Assembly (NCBI GenBank): GCA_963702565.1
Contig: CAVPDE010000022.1
Span: forward strand, 207,416-271,415
DNA length: 64,000 nucleotides
Direction of reading: 5' to 3'
DNA from: CAVPDE01 sp963702565
GTDB taxonomy: Bacteria; Desulfobacterota; DSM-4660; Desulfatiglandales; HGW-15
Below, one piece after another: positions 38,781 through 47,664 of the stretch. Every line of letters begins with the position of its first letter. Position 1 is the first letter of the stretch. Made by a program: the position numbers and the translations under genes. The notes below the pieces were generated by a model. It made no database searches. It had not been told where the DNA came from and saw only the letters and a list, made by a program, of their open reading frames with translations.

Positions 38781-40376
38781 GTGAATTTGGACCAACCCAA
38801 GAACAGCAAGCTGGAAGCGGTGATCGAAGGCATCGCTCATGAACTCGGTCTTGTGAAGGATAAGCGCTTGGTCGATGATGTTCTGGAGCCGTGCATCATC
38901 GTGATCATCGGTGCATCGGGAGATTTGGCAGGACGCAAACTCTTACCAGCCCTTTTCAGCCTTTATCTGCAAGGAGGACTGCCCACCCCCTTCACGATTC
39001 TCGGTTGCAGCCGGACCAGAATGAGGGATGAGGACTGGAGGGCCAGGGCAAAACAGGCTGTTGCGGATTCAACCGGCTTCAGCGGCCCTACCTGGGACTC
39101 CTTCAGCGCCAACCTCTTTTATTGTGAGCTGGAGTATGAGGAGCCCGAATCTTTTGATCGTGTTGCCGGGTTTGTGCGGGAGCTGGACCATTCCAGAGGG
39201 ACGGGGGGCAACCGGGTTTTTTATCTGGCCATCCCTCCGGCTCTTTATGAGACAACCGCGCAGAACCTCGGCAAAGCAGGCCTGTCAGCTGAAAATAAAG
39301 AAGGGCTCGGCTGGTCGCGGATCGTTGTGGAAAAGCCTTTTGGCCGAGATCTTCAAACCGCCATCGCCCTGGACCGGAGACTTCACGAATATTTCCAGGA
39401 GCATCAGGTTTTCCGGATCGATCACTACCTGGCCAAGGAGACGGTTCAAAACATCCTCCTGTTCCGTTTCGCGAACGCCCTGTTCGAGCCTGTCTGGAAC
39501 AGGACCTACATCGAAGCGGTGACCATCACCGCTGCTGAAACCCTGGGAGTGGAGCACCGGGCAGGCTACTATGAGCAGGCCGGAGTTCTAAGGGACATGT
39601 TTCAGAACCACATGATGCAGCTCTTTGCCCTGACCGCCATGGAGCCGCCGTCGGTTTTCGAGGCTGAGCGGGTGAGGGACGAAAAGGCCAAGCTCTACAG
39701 AGCCCTGAGGCCTTTCCCGGTGGACCGGCTCGAAGATTTCCTCGTCCTGGGCCAGTACGGCAGGGGAACCATCGAAGGGAAAGAGGTCCCGGCCTATCGA
39801 GACGAGCCGGGTGTGAATGCAGCATCCCTCACTCCCACCTTTGCGACGATGAAGGTGTATGTGGACAACTGGCGCTGGCAAGGTGTGCCTTTTTTCATCA
39901 CCTCCGGCAAGAGACTGGCCGAGAAGCTCACGGAGATTGTCATCCAGTTCAAGGAGGTCCCTCACTCCGTGTTCCGCAGCGTCCTCGGAGAGCACATTTC
40001 GGCCAATCGGCTCATTCTCGGGATCTACCCTGAGGAGAAGATCGCGCTGACCTTTCAGACGAAGAACCCCGGTGCCCAGGTGAGGTTGCGCTCTGTGACC
40101 ATGGATTTCTTCTATCATCAGGGCTACACGGGACCGGTGCTTGACGCCTATGAAAAGGTGTTGCTGGACTGCATGCTGGGGGATCAGATGCTCTTTTGGC
40201 GCCAGGACGGGGTTGAACTGTGCTGGTCTTTCCTGACGCCTGTCTTGTGGGGTTGCGAGACATGCACCAACAGGGCGGAGATGCTCTTGCCCTACGACGC
40301 AGGAACCTGGGGCCCTGAGGCCGGGCAGCGACTGATGAGCCAACAGAAAAGGCAACCGTTTAGCTCTTTGAAATAA
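38781..40376 (+). CDS. zwf: Glucose-6-phosphate 1-dehydrogenase
   Basis: A 531-residue enzyme of the oxidative pentose phosphate pathway. The GTG at 38781 has GGAGGAG 7 nt upstream. The NADP-binding motif is IIGASGDLAGRKLLPAL near residues 38-54, the active site RIDHYLAKETVQNI near 212-225, and the substrate-binding EKPFG is present. An N-terminal extension of about 30 residues is a little longer than usual. The last codons (PFSSLK) come from the interspersed repeat that starts at 40359, so the C-terminus was altered by the insertion. Confidence 0.95.
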   Translation: MNLDQPKNSKLEAVIEGIAHELGLVKDKRLVDDVLEPCIIVIIGASGDLAGRKLLPALFSLYLQGGLPTPFTILGCSRTRMRDEDWRARAKQAVADSTGFSGPTWDSFSANLFYCELEYEEPESFDRVAGFVRELDHSRGTGGNRVFYLAIPPALYETTAQNLGKAGLSAENKEGLGWSRIVVEKPFGRDLQTAIALDRRLHEYFQEHQVFRIDHYLAKETVQNILLFRFANALFEPVWNRTYIEAVTITAAETLGVEHRAGYYEQAGVLRDMFQNHMMQLFALTAMEPPSVFEAERVRDEKAKLYRALRPFPVDRLEDFLVLGQYGRGTIEGKEVPAYRDEPGVNAASLTPTFATMKVYVDNWRWQGVPFFITSGKRLAEKLTEIVIQFKEVPHSVFRSVLGEHISANRLILGIYPEEKIALTFQTKNPGAQVRLRSVTMDFFYHQGYTGPVLDAYEKVLLDCMLGDQMLFWRQDGVELCWSFLTPVLWGCETCTNRAEMLLPYDAGTWGPEAGQRLMSQQKRQPFSSLK

Positions 40377-40440
40377 ACACAGAAAAAGGCCATGGGGGTC
40401 CCTCTAAAAACAGAACAACGAAGACGACACACGTCAATGG
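40359..40440. repeat. Solo arm of the fold-back element
   Basis: Over about 80 nt this matches the reverse complement of 34679-34765 with only a few differences, including AGCTCTTTGAAATAAACACA, GGCCATGGGGGTCCC and CAGAACAACGAAGACG. It covers the zwf stop codon and the spacer to the next gene. No second arm is nearby. Confidence 0.8.
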
Positions 40441-40475
40441 TGTTTTCCCTTATGGATTGAAGCCCGGGAGCCTGT

Positions 40476-41177
40476 ATGAGTGAAGTAGAAATAAAAGAGG
40501 TACCACGGAAAAGTAGTCGTGCTCTTCTTAAGGCCGTTGTTCTAGTTCTTTTCCTGCTTGTTGCAGTTTATGTGGTGCGGTTCACGCCGGTGAAAGACTA
40601 TCTGACAGTCGAAACCTTGGGTAGACTGCTGGACAAGGCGGGGATTTGGGCTCCTGTCGCGTTCATTCTGATCTACGCTGTGGGGGTGTGCCTTTTTGTC
40701 CCCGGCACTCTGATCACCGCAATCGGTGCCGCGATTTTCGGCCCTTACTGGGGGTTCCTGTATGTGTGGGTGGGTGCCATGATCGGAGCGAGCACCGCCT
40801 TTTTCGTGGGGAGAAGTCTGGGCAGGGAATTCGCCGCCTCTCTGGTAGGGGACCGTTTAGGAAAGTATGATGAGGCGATTGAACGAAACGGTTTTGCCAC
40901 GGTCCTTTATCTGCGCCTGGTGTACTTCCCCTTCACGCCCATGAATTTCGGGATGGGACTCACCAGAGTTCGGTTCAGGGATTACTTCTTCGGAACAGGC
41001 CTGGGGATCATCGTGGGGACTTTCATCTTCACTTTTTTTGTAGGCACTGTAAAACAGGTCTGGGTGTCCGGGGACTGGGGAGAGCTCTTGTCTTTCAAGG
41101 TCTTTTTCTCTGTGGCGCTTTTTGTCTTTTCTTTCTTCATCCCCAAACTTATCACAAGGCTCAGAGCACGCGCCTAG
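40476..41177 (+). CDS. VTT/SNARE-associated (TVP38/TMEM64-like) membrane protein
   Basis: A 233-residue inner-membrane protein behind GGGAG. Five or so hydrophobic segments are visible, beginning ALLKAVVLVLFLLVAVYVV. The family core FVPGTLITAIGAAIFGPYWG and VGRSLGREFA re-entrant region is at residues 70-120. Related DedA-type proteins are scramblases or transporters of lipid carriers. A second, different member of the family is encoded at 45659. Substrate unknown. Confidence 0.9.
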   Translation: MSEVEIKEVPRKSSRALLKAVVLVLFLLVAVYVVRFTPVKDYLTVETLGRLLDKAGIWAPVAFILIYAVGVCLFVPGTLITAIGAAIFGPYWGFLYVWVGAMIGASTAFFVGRSLGREFAASLVGDRLGKYDEAIERNGFATVLYLRLVYFPFTPMNFGMGLTRVRFRDYFFGTGLGIIVGTFIFTFFVGTVKQVWVSGDWGELLSFKVFFSVALFVFSFFIPKLITRLRARA

Positions 41178-41187
41178 CAGGAATTCG

Positions 41188-41844
41188 ATGGAAAAGCGGA
41201 GACGGTTTTTGAAGTTCTTGGTTGGGGGCGCGGCATGGCTTGGAACGGGACTCGGGTCCTTGTTTTCAATGGTCAAGTGGGTGATAGCGGAGACTGGAAA
41301 AATCATCCTGCCCAAAGGAACGCCAAGGGACTCGCTCATCGACAAGAACCCTGCGGAGCTCGACGCGCGGAACCTTGAAGTGACGCCTCTCGATAACTTC
41401 GGGACCATGGGCCTGACCGATCATGCGGTCAGCATTGAGAAGTGGGGTCTTGAGGTCGACGGGCATGTCAAAAAACCTCTCCGCCTGACCTATGAGGAGA
41501 TCAAGAAACTGCCATCGGTTGAGAGGAATGCCCTCATGATCTGCCCCGGGTTTTTCGCCAATCATGGGACCTGGAAAGGGTTTTCTCTGGGTGCGCTGCT
41601 CAAGCGGGCACAAGCGGAAGACGGGGTGACCCACGTCACTGTGCGAGGACCCGACGGCAAGTACGAGAACTCGCAACGATATCCCTTAGGGGACATCCTC
41701 TCAAACAAGGTTTTCCTTGCTTATGAAGTGAACGGGAAACCTCTTCCCCAAAGACATGGTTTTCCCCTTCGGGCGGTGGCTGAGGGCTATTACGGCTATG
41801 ACTGGGTGAAGTACGTTTACAGGGTCACGGTTGAAAAAATCTGA
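41188..41844 (+). CDS. Sulfite oxidase-fold molybdopterin protein with Tat leader
   Basis: A 218-residue protein; the ATG at 41188 gives MEKRRRFLKFLVGGAAWLG, a twin-arginine signal. The oxidoreductase molybdopterin domain follows: YEEIKKLPSVERNALMICPG, where C is the likely molybdenum ligand, then GTWKGFSLGALLKRA and GFPLRAVAEGYYGYDWVKYV. It is shorter than MsrP/YedY. A periplasmic oxidase or reductase is expected; methionine sulfoxide reduction as in MsrP would fit the MsrAB pair nearby, but that is inference. No YedZ-like heme partner is adjacent. Confidence 0.87.
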   Translation: MEKRRRFLKFLVGGAAWLGTGLGSLFSMVKWVIAETGKIILPKGTPRDSLIDKNPAELDARNLEVTPLDNFGTMGLTDHAVSIEKWGLEVDGHVKKPLRLTYEEIKKLPSVERNALMICPGFFANHGTWKGFSLGALLKRAQAEDGVTHVTVRGPDGKYENSQRYPLGDILSNKVFLAYEVNGKPLPQRHGFPLRAVAEGYYGYDWVKYVYRVTVEKI

Positions 41845-41871
41845 GAATCGGGTTCGAAGGGTTTTGACCAG

Positions 41872-42879
41872 ATGACGACGAAGCAAATAAATGCGGTTGT
41901 CCTGGCTGGCGACATTGGCGGGACAAAGACGAACCTCGGGCTTTATGTGATGGGAAAGAAGCGTCCGGAACCGCTGGCCGTCGAGAGCTTTGCAAGCCGC
42001 GAAGCACCCCACCTGGAGAACCTCGTTGACCGTTTCCTGAAGAGCCATCCCGCTCCGATCTCCAGTGCCTGTTTCGGAATCGCCGGACCCGTGATCAACG
42101 GCCGGTGCAAGACGACCAACTTGCCGTGGGTTGTGTCGGAAACTTTACTGCAAAGGCGCTTTCACTGGCGCCAGGTTCGCCTTCTCAATGATCTAGCGGC
42201 AACCGCTCTGGCCGTTCCCCTTCTGCGACGGAGCGAGCGGGTTTCTTTGAACAAAGGAAGTAGGCTAAAGAAAGGGTCCCTTGCTCTCTTGTCCCCCGGG
42301 ACCGGCCTCGGGCAGGCCATGCTGGCCTATCAGGATGGGGAATACGTGCCTCTTTCTTCCGAAGGCGGCCACGTCAGTTTTTCACCGACAACGGAACGGG
42401 AGATAGACCTGTGGCGATACCTCCGGATGAAGTTCAGCCACGTGAGCGTCGAAAGAGTGCTATCAGGGCCGGGGTTGGTCAACGTCTATTCATGGCTCAG
42501 GGATTCGGGCCGGTTTGAGGAGCCCCTCTGGCTCAAGGCGCTCATGAAAGAAGGAGACCCTGCAAAGGCAATCAGCGAGAGCGCCCTCCGAGAGACGCAA
42601 GCTCTCTGTGTGGAATCCCTTCGTTTCTACATTTCCATGCTGGGAAGCGCAGCAGGAAACCTGGCCTTGACCAGCATGGCGGTTGGGGGCTTCTACCTTG
42701 GAGGCGGAATTCCACCGAAGATTCTTCCTGCGTTGAAACAGGGAGTCTTCTTGAAATCGTTCATGGCCAAGGGGCGATTCTCCGATTTCCTCGCCGGGAT
42801 CCCGGTGTTTGTCATCCTCAACGACAAGGCAGCGCTACTGGGCGCGGCACACGCTGCTTTTGAGGCTCTAAAAGATTGA
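41872..42879 (+). CDS. glk: Glucokinase
   Basis: A 335-residue ATP-dependent glucokinase. The N-terminal phosphate motif LAGDIGGTKTNLGLY is at residues 11-25, FGIAGPV near 64, LLNDLAATALAVP carrying the catalytic aspartate near 105, and LLSPGTGLGQAML, SEGGHVSF with the glucose-contact EGGH. The ROK repeat cysteines are absent, so it is the Glk (not ROK) type. Together with zwf 1.5 kb upstream it supplies the entry to the pentose phosphate pathway. Confidence 0.93.
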   Translation: MTTKQINAVVLAGDIGGTKTNLGLYVMGKKRPEPLAVESFASREAPHLENLVDRFLKSHPAPISSACFGIAGPVINGRCKTTNLPWVVSETLLQRRFHWRQVRLLNDLAATALAVPLLRRSERVSLNKGSRLKKGSLALLSPGTGLGQAMLAYQDGEYVPLSSEGGHVSFSPTTEREIDLWRYLRMKFSHVSVERVLSGPGLVNVYSWLRDSGRFEEPLWLKALMKEGDPAKAISESALRETQALCVESLRFYISMLGSAAGNLALTSMAVGGFYLGGGIPPKILPALKQGVFLKSFMAKGRFSDFLAGIPVFVILNDKAALLGAAHAAFEALKD

Positions 42880-42922
42880 ACGAAACCGGAATGGGTTTCT
42901 GTATCACAGCCCTTGATTCTGG

Positions 42923-44245
42923 ATGGCCCTCATGCTTCGAAGCGACCGACTGATCATTTTCGGCCGTTACCCTGTCCCCGGTCGAACCAAGACCCGTCTG
43001 ACTCCCCTCCTCGGCGCAGCCCGCGCGGCGGATCTCCAGCGTGACCTCACAGAAAGAACTTTGAGAACCGACAGGTGGGTTGCCCGCAGGCGCCCGGTCG
43101 ACCTCGAAGCCTGCTTCGAAGGAGGGAGCCTTTCAAAACTGCGGCGGTGGCTTGGGCCGAACCTGATCTTTTCCCAGCAGAGCTCCGGGGATTTGGGCGA
43201 GCGAATGAAGGCGGCTTTTCTCCAAGCTTTTCAACAGGGCGCTCAGCAGGTCCTTCTTCACGGAACCGACATCCCTGATTTGACCACGCGCCATATCGAT
43301 GAAGCTTTTGACGCTTTGAAAACCCACGACCTTGTGCTGGGACCCAGCACGGACGGCGGATACTGGCTAGTCGGGCTCAAGAAGCCCGCCGATCTTTTTG
43401 ATGGCATAGAGTGGGGGAGTTCCTCGGTATTCGATAAAACGGCCGCTGCTGCGCGAGGACAAGGGCTTTCCCTGCTTGTCCTGAGCCCGCTCACCGATAT
43501 GGACACCGGTGAAGCCGTAAGCCATCGAATGCCAGATTGGGCAAGATCGCGACCCTATGTTTCGGTCATTCTACCTGCTCTTAATGAAGAGGCTCACATT
43601 GTAGAGACGATCCAGAGCGCCAGGAATCCGGATGCCGAGATCCTCGTGGTGGACGGTGGGAGCGGAGACAGGACAGTCGAACAAGCAGAGCGTGCCGGGG
43701 CTGCAGTTATCAGGGGACCCAGAGGTCGGGCTTTACAGCAAAATCGGGGGGCAAGAGAGGCAAAGGGAAGTGTTCTTCTTTTTCTCCATGCGGATACGCG
43801 CCTGCCCGAAGACTATGTCGCGCAAGTTTTTGAAACGCTGATGGACAGGAGAGTCGTTCTAGGAGCCTTTCGCTTTAAGACGGACCTGCATCGACCACTC
43901 ATGAGAGGGATCGAGTTTACCACAAATATCCGCTCCAGGTACTTGAGGCTTCCCTATGGAGATCAGGCGCTCTTTGTGCGCAGATCTTGCTTTCAGGCAG
44001 TGGGCGGATTTCCAGAAATGCCGATTGCGGAGGATCTCTTTTTTGTCCGTCTTGTGTCGAACCTGGGGCGGATTGCCGTTGTGCCGTCTCCTGCGATCAC
44101 TTCGGGACGGCGGTGGAAAGAGGGGGGAGTACTCAGAACAACCCTCATCAATCAGCTCATTCTGGCCGGTTTTGCTATGGGAATCTCTCCTGAGACCCTT
44201 GCCGGCCTTTACCGGCGGGGGACGGGGAAAAAACGGACCATTTGA
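42923..44245 (+). CDS. Fused glycosyltransferase: DUF2064 (TIGR04282-like) plus family 2 (TIGR04283-like)
   Basis: A 440-residue fusion of two GT-A domains. The first, residues 1-205, has IIFGRYPVPGRTKTRLTPLLG, GTDIPDLTTRHID and GPSTDGGYWLVGL. The second, from residue 212, has VSVILPALNEEAHI, ILVVDGGSGDRTVE, FLHADTRLP and GAFRFKTD, typical of family 2. These two families commonly occur as neighbours and sometimes as a fusion; the proposed arsenosugar link in other organisms is not supported by anything here. Sugar donor and acceptor are unknown. The start has a weak ribosome site. Confidence 0.9.
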   Translation: MALMLRSDRLIIFGRYPVPGRTKTRLTPLLGAARAADLQRDLTERTLRTDRWVARRRPVDLEACFEGGSLSKLRRWLGPNLIFSQQSSGDLGERMKAAFLQAFQQGAQQVLLHGTDIPDLTTRHIDEAFDALKTHDLVLGPSTDGGYWLVGLKKPADLFDGIEWGSSSVFDKTAAAARGQGLSLLVLSPLTDMDTGEAVSHRMPDWARSRPYVSVILPALNEEAHIVETIQSARNPDAEILVVDGGSGDRTVEQAERAGAAVIRGPRGRALQQNRGAREAKGSVLLFLHADTRLPEDYVAQVFETLMDRRVVLGAFRFKTDLHRPLMRGIEFTTNIRSRYLRLPYGDQALFVRRSCFQAVGGFPEMPIAEDLFFVRLVSNLGRIAVVPSPAITSGRRWKEGGVLRTTLINQLILAGFAMGISPETLAGLYRRGTGKKRTI

Positions 44246-44367
44246 ACTTGTGGATTTCCTCCTTATATTACCTGGCATTGAGAGCGCATGGCAGGAATAA
44301 GCCGCAGAAATATCAAAAGAGACCATAAGATAGGCAAAAGATCAACTCATGGGCAGGAGGGAACGCT

Positions 44368-45543
44368 ATGGCCAACCATTTGATTATCGGAAACGGAGTC
44401 GCAGGCACCACTGCTGCGGAAAACATCCGGAAGCTGGACAAGGCAGGGAAAATAACGATTGTCACGGAGGAGTCGACTCCTTTTTACTACAGGATGAGAC
44501 TTCCCGACTTCATCTCCGGGGACCTCACGGAGGACAAACTCAGCGCCAAGAAAGATCAGTGGTACAAAGATCAGGGCATGGAGTTGAAACTCCAGACCCG
44601 CATCCAAGGCGCCGACCCCGGGAAAAAAACGGTTAGCACTCAAAGCGGTTTAGAGATCCCTTATGATCGTCTTCTCATCGCCACAGGAAGCCGTTCCTTT
44701 ATCCCTCCCATGAAAGGCAGCGACAAGAAAGGGGTGTTCGCCCTTCGTACGATCCAGGACGCCAGGGATATCGTTGCTTGGGCAAAGAACATCCAGAAGG
44801 TAGTTCTGATCGGCGGGGGATTGCTTGGCCTGGAAGCGGGAAATGCTCTTCGGAAACTCGGCAAGAATTTGACGGTCGTAGAGTTCTTCCCCAGGCTTCT
44901 GCCAAGGCAGTTGGATGTGACGGGCGGCGGAAGACTTCAGAAGATCATGGAGGGAATGGGGTTTTCCTTCAGGCTCGGAGCGAAGACCCAGGAGATCAAG
45001 GGGGAAGATCGAGCCAGCGGGGTGCTGCTTGAGGGCGGCGAACTGTTGCCGGCCGAGATGGTGATCGTTTCAGCCGGAGTCAGACCTAGCCTGGAGCTTG
45101 CCAAGGCGCTCAACCTTGACCACGACAAGGGAGTCAAGGTGGACGAGCAGATGAGGACCAATCAGTCGGGGATTTACGCCGCCGGGGATGTGGCGGAGTT
45201 CAAAGGGATGCCTTACGGGATCTGGACGGCCGCCACTGAGCAGGGGCAAATCGCCGGGACCAACATGGCCGGGGGAAATGCGCTCTACAAAGGCACTGTG
45301 ATGGCGAACACCCTGAAGGTCATCGGAATCGATCTGGCTTCCGCCGGCAACATTGATGCGGAGAACAAGCTGGAGTCCAAGGTGCTCACAGACGAAAAGG
45401 CTTACAAGAAGATCGTGCTCGAAAACGATCAAATCGTTGGGTGCATCATGCTGGGAGATACGAAAGGTTTTACGAAGATCACGAAGCTGATGTCCGAAAA
45501 GCAAAACGTGTCTCAGATCAAGGACAAGCTTTTTTCAGAGTAG
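44368..45543 (+). CDS. NAD(P)H:rubredoxin oxidoreductase-like FAD protein
   Basis: A 391-residue pyridine-nucleotide-disulfide-family flavoprotein behind GGAGGG. The FAD motif GNGVAGTTAAENI is at residues 8-20, the NAD motif VVLIGGGLLGLEAGNAL near 145, and the second FAD region GIYAAGDVAEF near 268. No redox-active CxxC is present, which fits rubredoxin or ferredoxin reductases and NirB-type N-terminal halves. The likely role is to reduce the rubredoxins of the oxygen-defence island with NADH. Confidence 0.88.
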   Translation: MANHLIIGNGVAGTTAAENIRKLDKAGKITIVTEESTPFYYRMRLPDFISGDLTEDKLSAKKDQWYKDQGMELKLQTRIQGADPGKKTVSTQSGLEIPYDRLLIATGSRSFIPPMKGSDKKGVFALRTIQDARDIVAWAKNIQKVVLIGGGLLGLEAGNALRKLGKNLTVVEFFPRLLPRQLDVTGGGRLQKIMEGMGFSFRLGAKTQEIKGEDRASGVLLEGGELLPAEMVIVSAGVRPSLELAKALNLDHDKGVKVDEQMRTNQSGIYAAGDVAEFKGMPYGIWTAATEQGQIAGTNMAGGNALYKGTVMANTLKVIGIDLASAGNIDAENKLESKVLTDEKAYKKIVLENDQIVGCIMLGDTKGFTKITKLMSEKQNVSQIKDKLFSE

Positions 45544-45658
45544 AAGGATTTTCTCCACTACCGGAAAAGGTCCATACAGAGGCAAAGGAAAAAGCTGCTG
45601 GCTTTCGGGCCCGGGAAAGCATATACTGCTTTTACTGGGCCTGGAGGAAAGCGGAGAG

Positions 45659-46459
45659 TTGGTTAACCGAGAGCTGAAGCGGAACAATTCTGCTGAAAAC
45701 CCCATCAATTCTCAAAAGCCTGAGCAGACTAAGACCGTCCACATCTGGCTCAGGCTTTTGATTCTCATCCTGATTGTGGGAGGATTGACCCTCGTCCTCT
45801 ACGAAACGGGCGTCATCCAGTTTTTCCTGAACAAAAAGCGAATGGCCCATTTTCTTGACTCCCTCGGCCCTTGGTCAGTGCTTGTCTTTATCCTGCTTCA
45901 GATCGCTCAAGTGGTTGCCGCCCCTATCCCCGGTGAAGTGACAGGCGTTCTCGGAGGGTACCTGTTCGGTAAGTTTCTTGGTGTTGTGCTCTCGACCATC
46001 GGTCTGACGCTCGGTTCCTACGTTGCCTTCATCCTCGCTAGAACATTCGGCAGGCCGCTCATAGAGAGGTTCATCCCCAAGTCCACCATGCAGCGCTTTG
46101 ACTATCTCCTGCGCCACAAAGCCGCGTTCCTTGTCTTTCTGCTTTTTCTCATCCCGGGTTTTCCCAAGGACTGGCTGTGTTATATTCTCGGGTTGGGGCA
46201 CTTGAGCACAACAGAGTTCCTTATCATTGGGGGCACAGGCCGGCTTTTCGGGACGATCCTGCTCACCCTGGGAGGAAGTTACCTGAGACATCATCAGTAT
46301 GGCCGGTTTTGGATTCTCGTGGGGATTGGAATCAGCGTGGTCATCGTAGCGTTGGCTTACAGGGATAAGCTGGACAGGGTTTTCAGATTCTGGCACCTCA
46401 AGGGGCTCAGAAAGAAGCGACAGGTAGACGCCGCTCGGCGTAACACGACGAATCACTAG
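45659..46459 (+). CDS. VTT/SNARE-associated (TVP38/TMEM64-like) membrane protein, second copy
   Basis: A 266-residue membrane protein starting at TTG 45659, with GGAGG 12 nt upstream; no better start is in frame. A polar N-terminus of about 27 residues leads to hydrophobic segments such as LLILILIVGGLTLVLYE. The core motif VVAAPIPGEVTGVLGGYLFG and LARTFGRPLIE region is present. It differs clearly from the copy at 40476. Probable lipid-carrier or small-molecule permease function, unknown in detail. Confidence 0.87.
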   Translation: MVNRELKRNNSAENPINSQKPEQTKTVHIWLRLLILILIVGGLTLVLYETGVIQFFLNKKRMAHFLDSLGPWSVLVFILLQIAQVVAAPIPGEVTGVLGGYLFGKFLGVVLSTIGLTLGSYVAFILARTFGRPLIERFIPKSTMQRFDYLLRHKAAFLVFLLFLIPGFPKDWLCYILGLGHLSTTEFLIIGGTGRLFGTILLTLGGSYLRHHQYGRFWILVGIGISVVIVALAYRDKLDRVFRFWHLKGLRKKRQVDAARRNTTNH

Positions 46460-46728
46460 GCCCTGCTTCGATGAATCCGGCCTAGCCTCTTCAAATCATC
46501 CAACCAGTCGCCCAGCTCCTTGAGGCTGGTCAGAATTCTGGTCAGCATGCTCTGGGATCTGCCCATGGACGGCGCAGAAGTTTGGATGACCTTGATAGGA
46601 AACCCTCTCTTGATAAAAAGGCTCAAAGAGGAGATCATCTCTGAAATGAGGTCCTCCTCGGAAATGTCAACCTCAAACACGAAAGCCCTGCCCTCTAATC
46701 GGACGACCACAGTTTTCGCTTCTTTCAT
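46456..46728 (-). CDS. Hypothetical protein, 90 aa
   Basis: Starts at ATG 46728 behind GGGAAAGAG. KTVVVRLEGRAFVFEVDISEED suggests beta strands, then a helix and VIQTSAPSMGRSQS and a leucine-rich end. No family recognised. It converges with the VTT gene, overlapping it by 4 nt at the stop codons. It could form an operon with the next small gene upstream. Confidence 0.5.
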   Translation of the reverse strand: MKEAKTVVVRLEGRAFVFEVDISEEDLISEMISSLSLFIKRGFPIKVIQTSAPSMGRSQSMLTRILTSLKELGDWLDDLKRLGRIHRSRA

Positions 46729-46844
46729 CACTCTTTCCCGGCTCTAAAACGGTTTCTTCGTCATCTCTGGTTTCAGCAAAGAACAGAATGCTGTTCAACT
46801 CGATCATTGAAGCAACGTCAGCTGCAATTCCCCTTCCCGTGTGC

Positions 46845-47129
46845 TTATGAGAGGGATAGAGGCGCTGCAAGGTTTTCCGCAACAAGTTTTCTTGACTCAA
46901 ACCCGAGCTCAATATCTTCCGGATCGATGTTCTTCTCCAACCACGCAATGAGTTTCGATGCGATGCTGCCGGGGATCCCTGGGCTAATGATCCTGAAACT
47001 CCGAAGCCCTGTTTTTCTATTGTATTCGAATACCACTCTTGCAGATATCCCCCGGCTGGAATTTGAAGCCTCTGAAATCTCCAGGTCGAACACGGACAGC
47101 ATGTTGTTCACAAACCTTTTGCTTCCCAT
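46845..47129 (-). CDS. Hypothetical protein, 94 aa
   Basis: The ATG at 47129 has GGAGG 9 nt upstream. The sequence alternates strands and helices (MLSVFDLEISEA, ARVVFEYNRKTGLRSF, GIPGSIASKLIAWLE). Nothing in it matches a family I know. It lies on the same strand as the 90-aa protein downstream and the short LNPLHVYCRL protein upstream. Confidence 0.5.
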   Translation of the reverse strand: MGSKRFVNNMLSVFDLEISEASNSSRGISARVVFEYNRKTGLRSFRIISPGIPGSIASKLIAWLEKNIDPEDIELGFESRKLVAENLAAPLSLS

Positions 47130-47191
47130 CTCCTCAGTCCTCCGTTTGCCGGATGTGAGCCTTTCGACAAAGCGTTTACAGGCTTTGCGAG

Positions 47192-47344
47192 TCAACACAT
47201 CCTGTAGCGGCCCGAAAAATGGTTAAAAATCGCCCGTTCGTAGAACTTACAAAGAAGAATCGCGACGCCTTTTGGGACGCGAAGATCCCGCAAGCGACAA
47301 TAGACATGAAGCGGGTTCAGGTAATGTTGGAACGAATTAGTCAT
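47192..47344 (-). CDS. 50-aa protein with LNPLHVYCRLRD motif
   Basis: Read from ATG 47344: MTNSFQHYLNPLHVYCRLRD, then VPKGVAILLCKFYERAIF. Small proteins with this LNPLHVYCRLRD-like signature recur in deltaproteobacterial genomes as far as I recall, but no function is known. The frame is open back to 47500, so the real start may be earlier; the ribosome binding site is poor for all candidates. Confidence 0.45.
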   Translation of the reverse strand: MTNSFQHYLNPLHVYCRLRDLRVPKGVAILLCKFYERAIFNHFSGRYRMC

Positions 47345-47664
47345 GTCCCACACACAAACACCCTTCTGACATTTGACATAGTAGATTAGCGAAGATCGTG
47401 CCAAAAAGACTGCAATAGATTTTCCGTGTGATTTCAGTGAGCTATAGATTCGCCGTAGTAGAATGATTGCCGAGACTGTGTAAAAACCTTCCATTTTCAA
47501 CCCTACTTTCTTCTGCTGATTGGAAAAAGTTTACCCATGAGAATAACGTGGGCGATATCTTGAATGATCAACCGGCCATTTTCAGTCAGGCCTCAGAGTG
47601 TAAACCAGAAGAGAGCCCAGACAGTCAAATAATGCATGAAAAGTAAATAAGGGAGAGGTCAACC

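Noticed and set aside
46673..46948. 91-codon minus-strand frame
   Set aside because: Overlaps two better-supported small frames and has no ribosome site.
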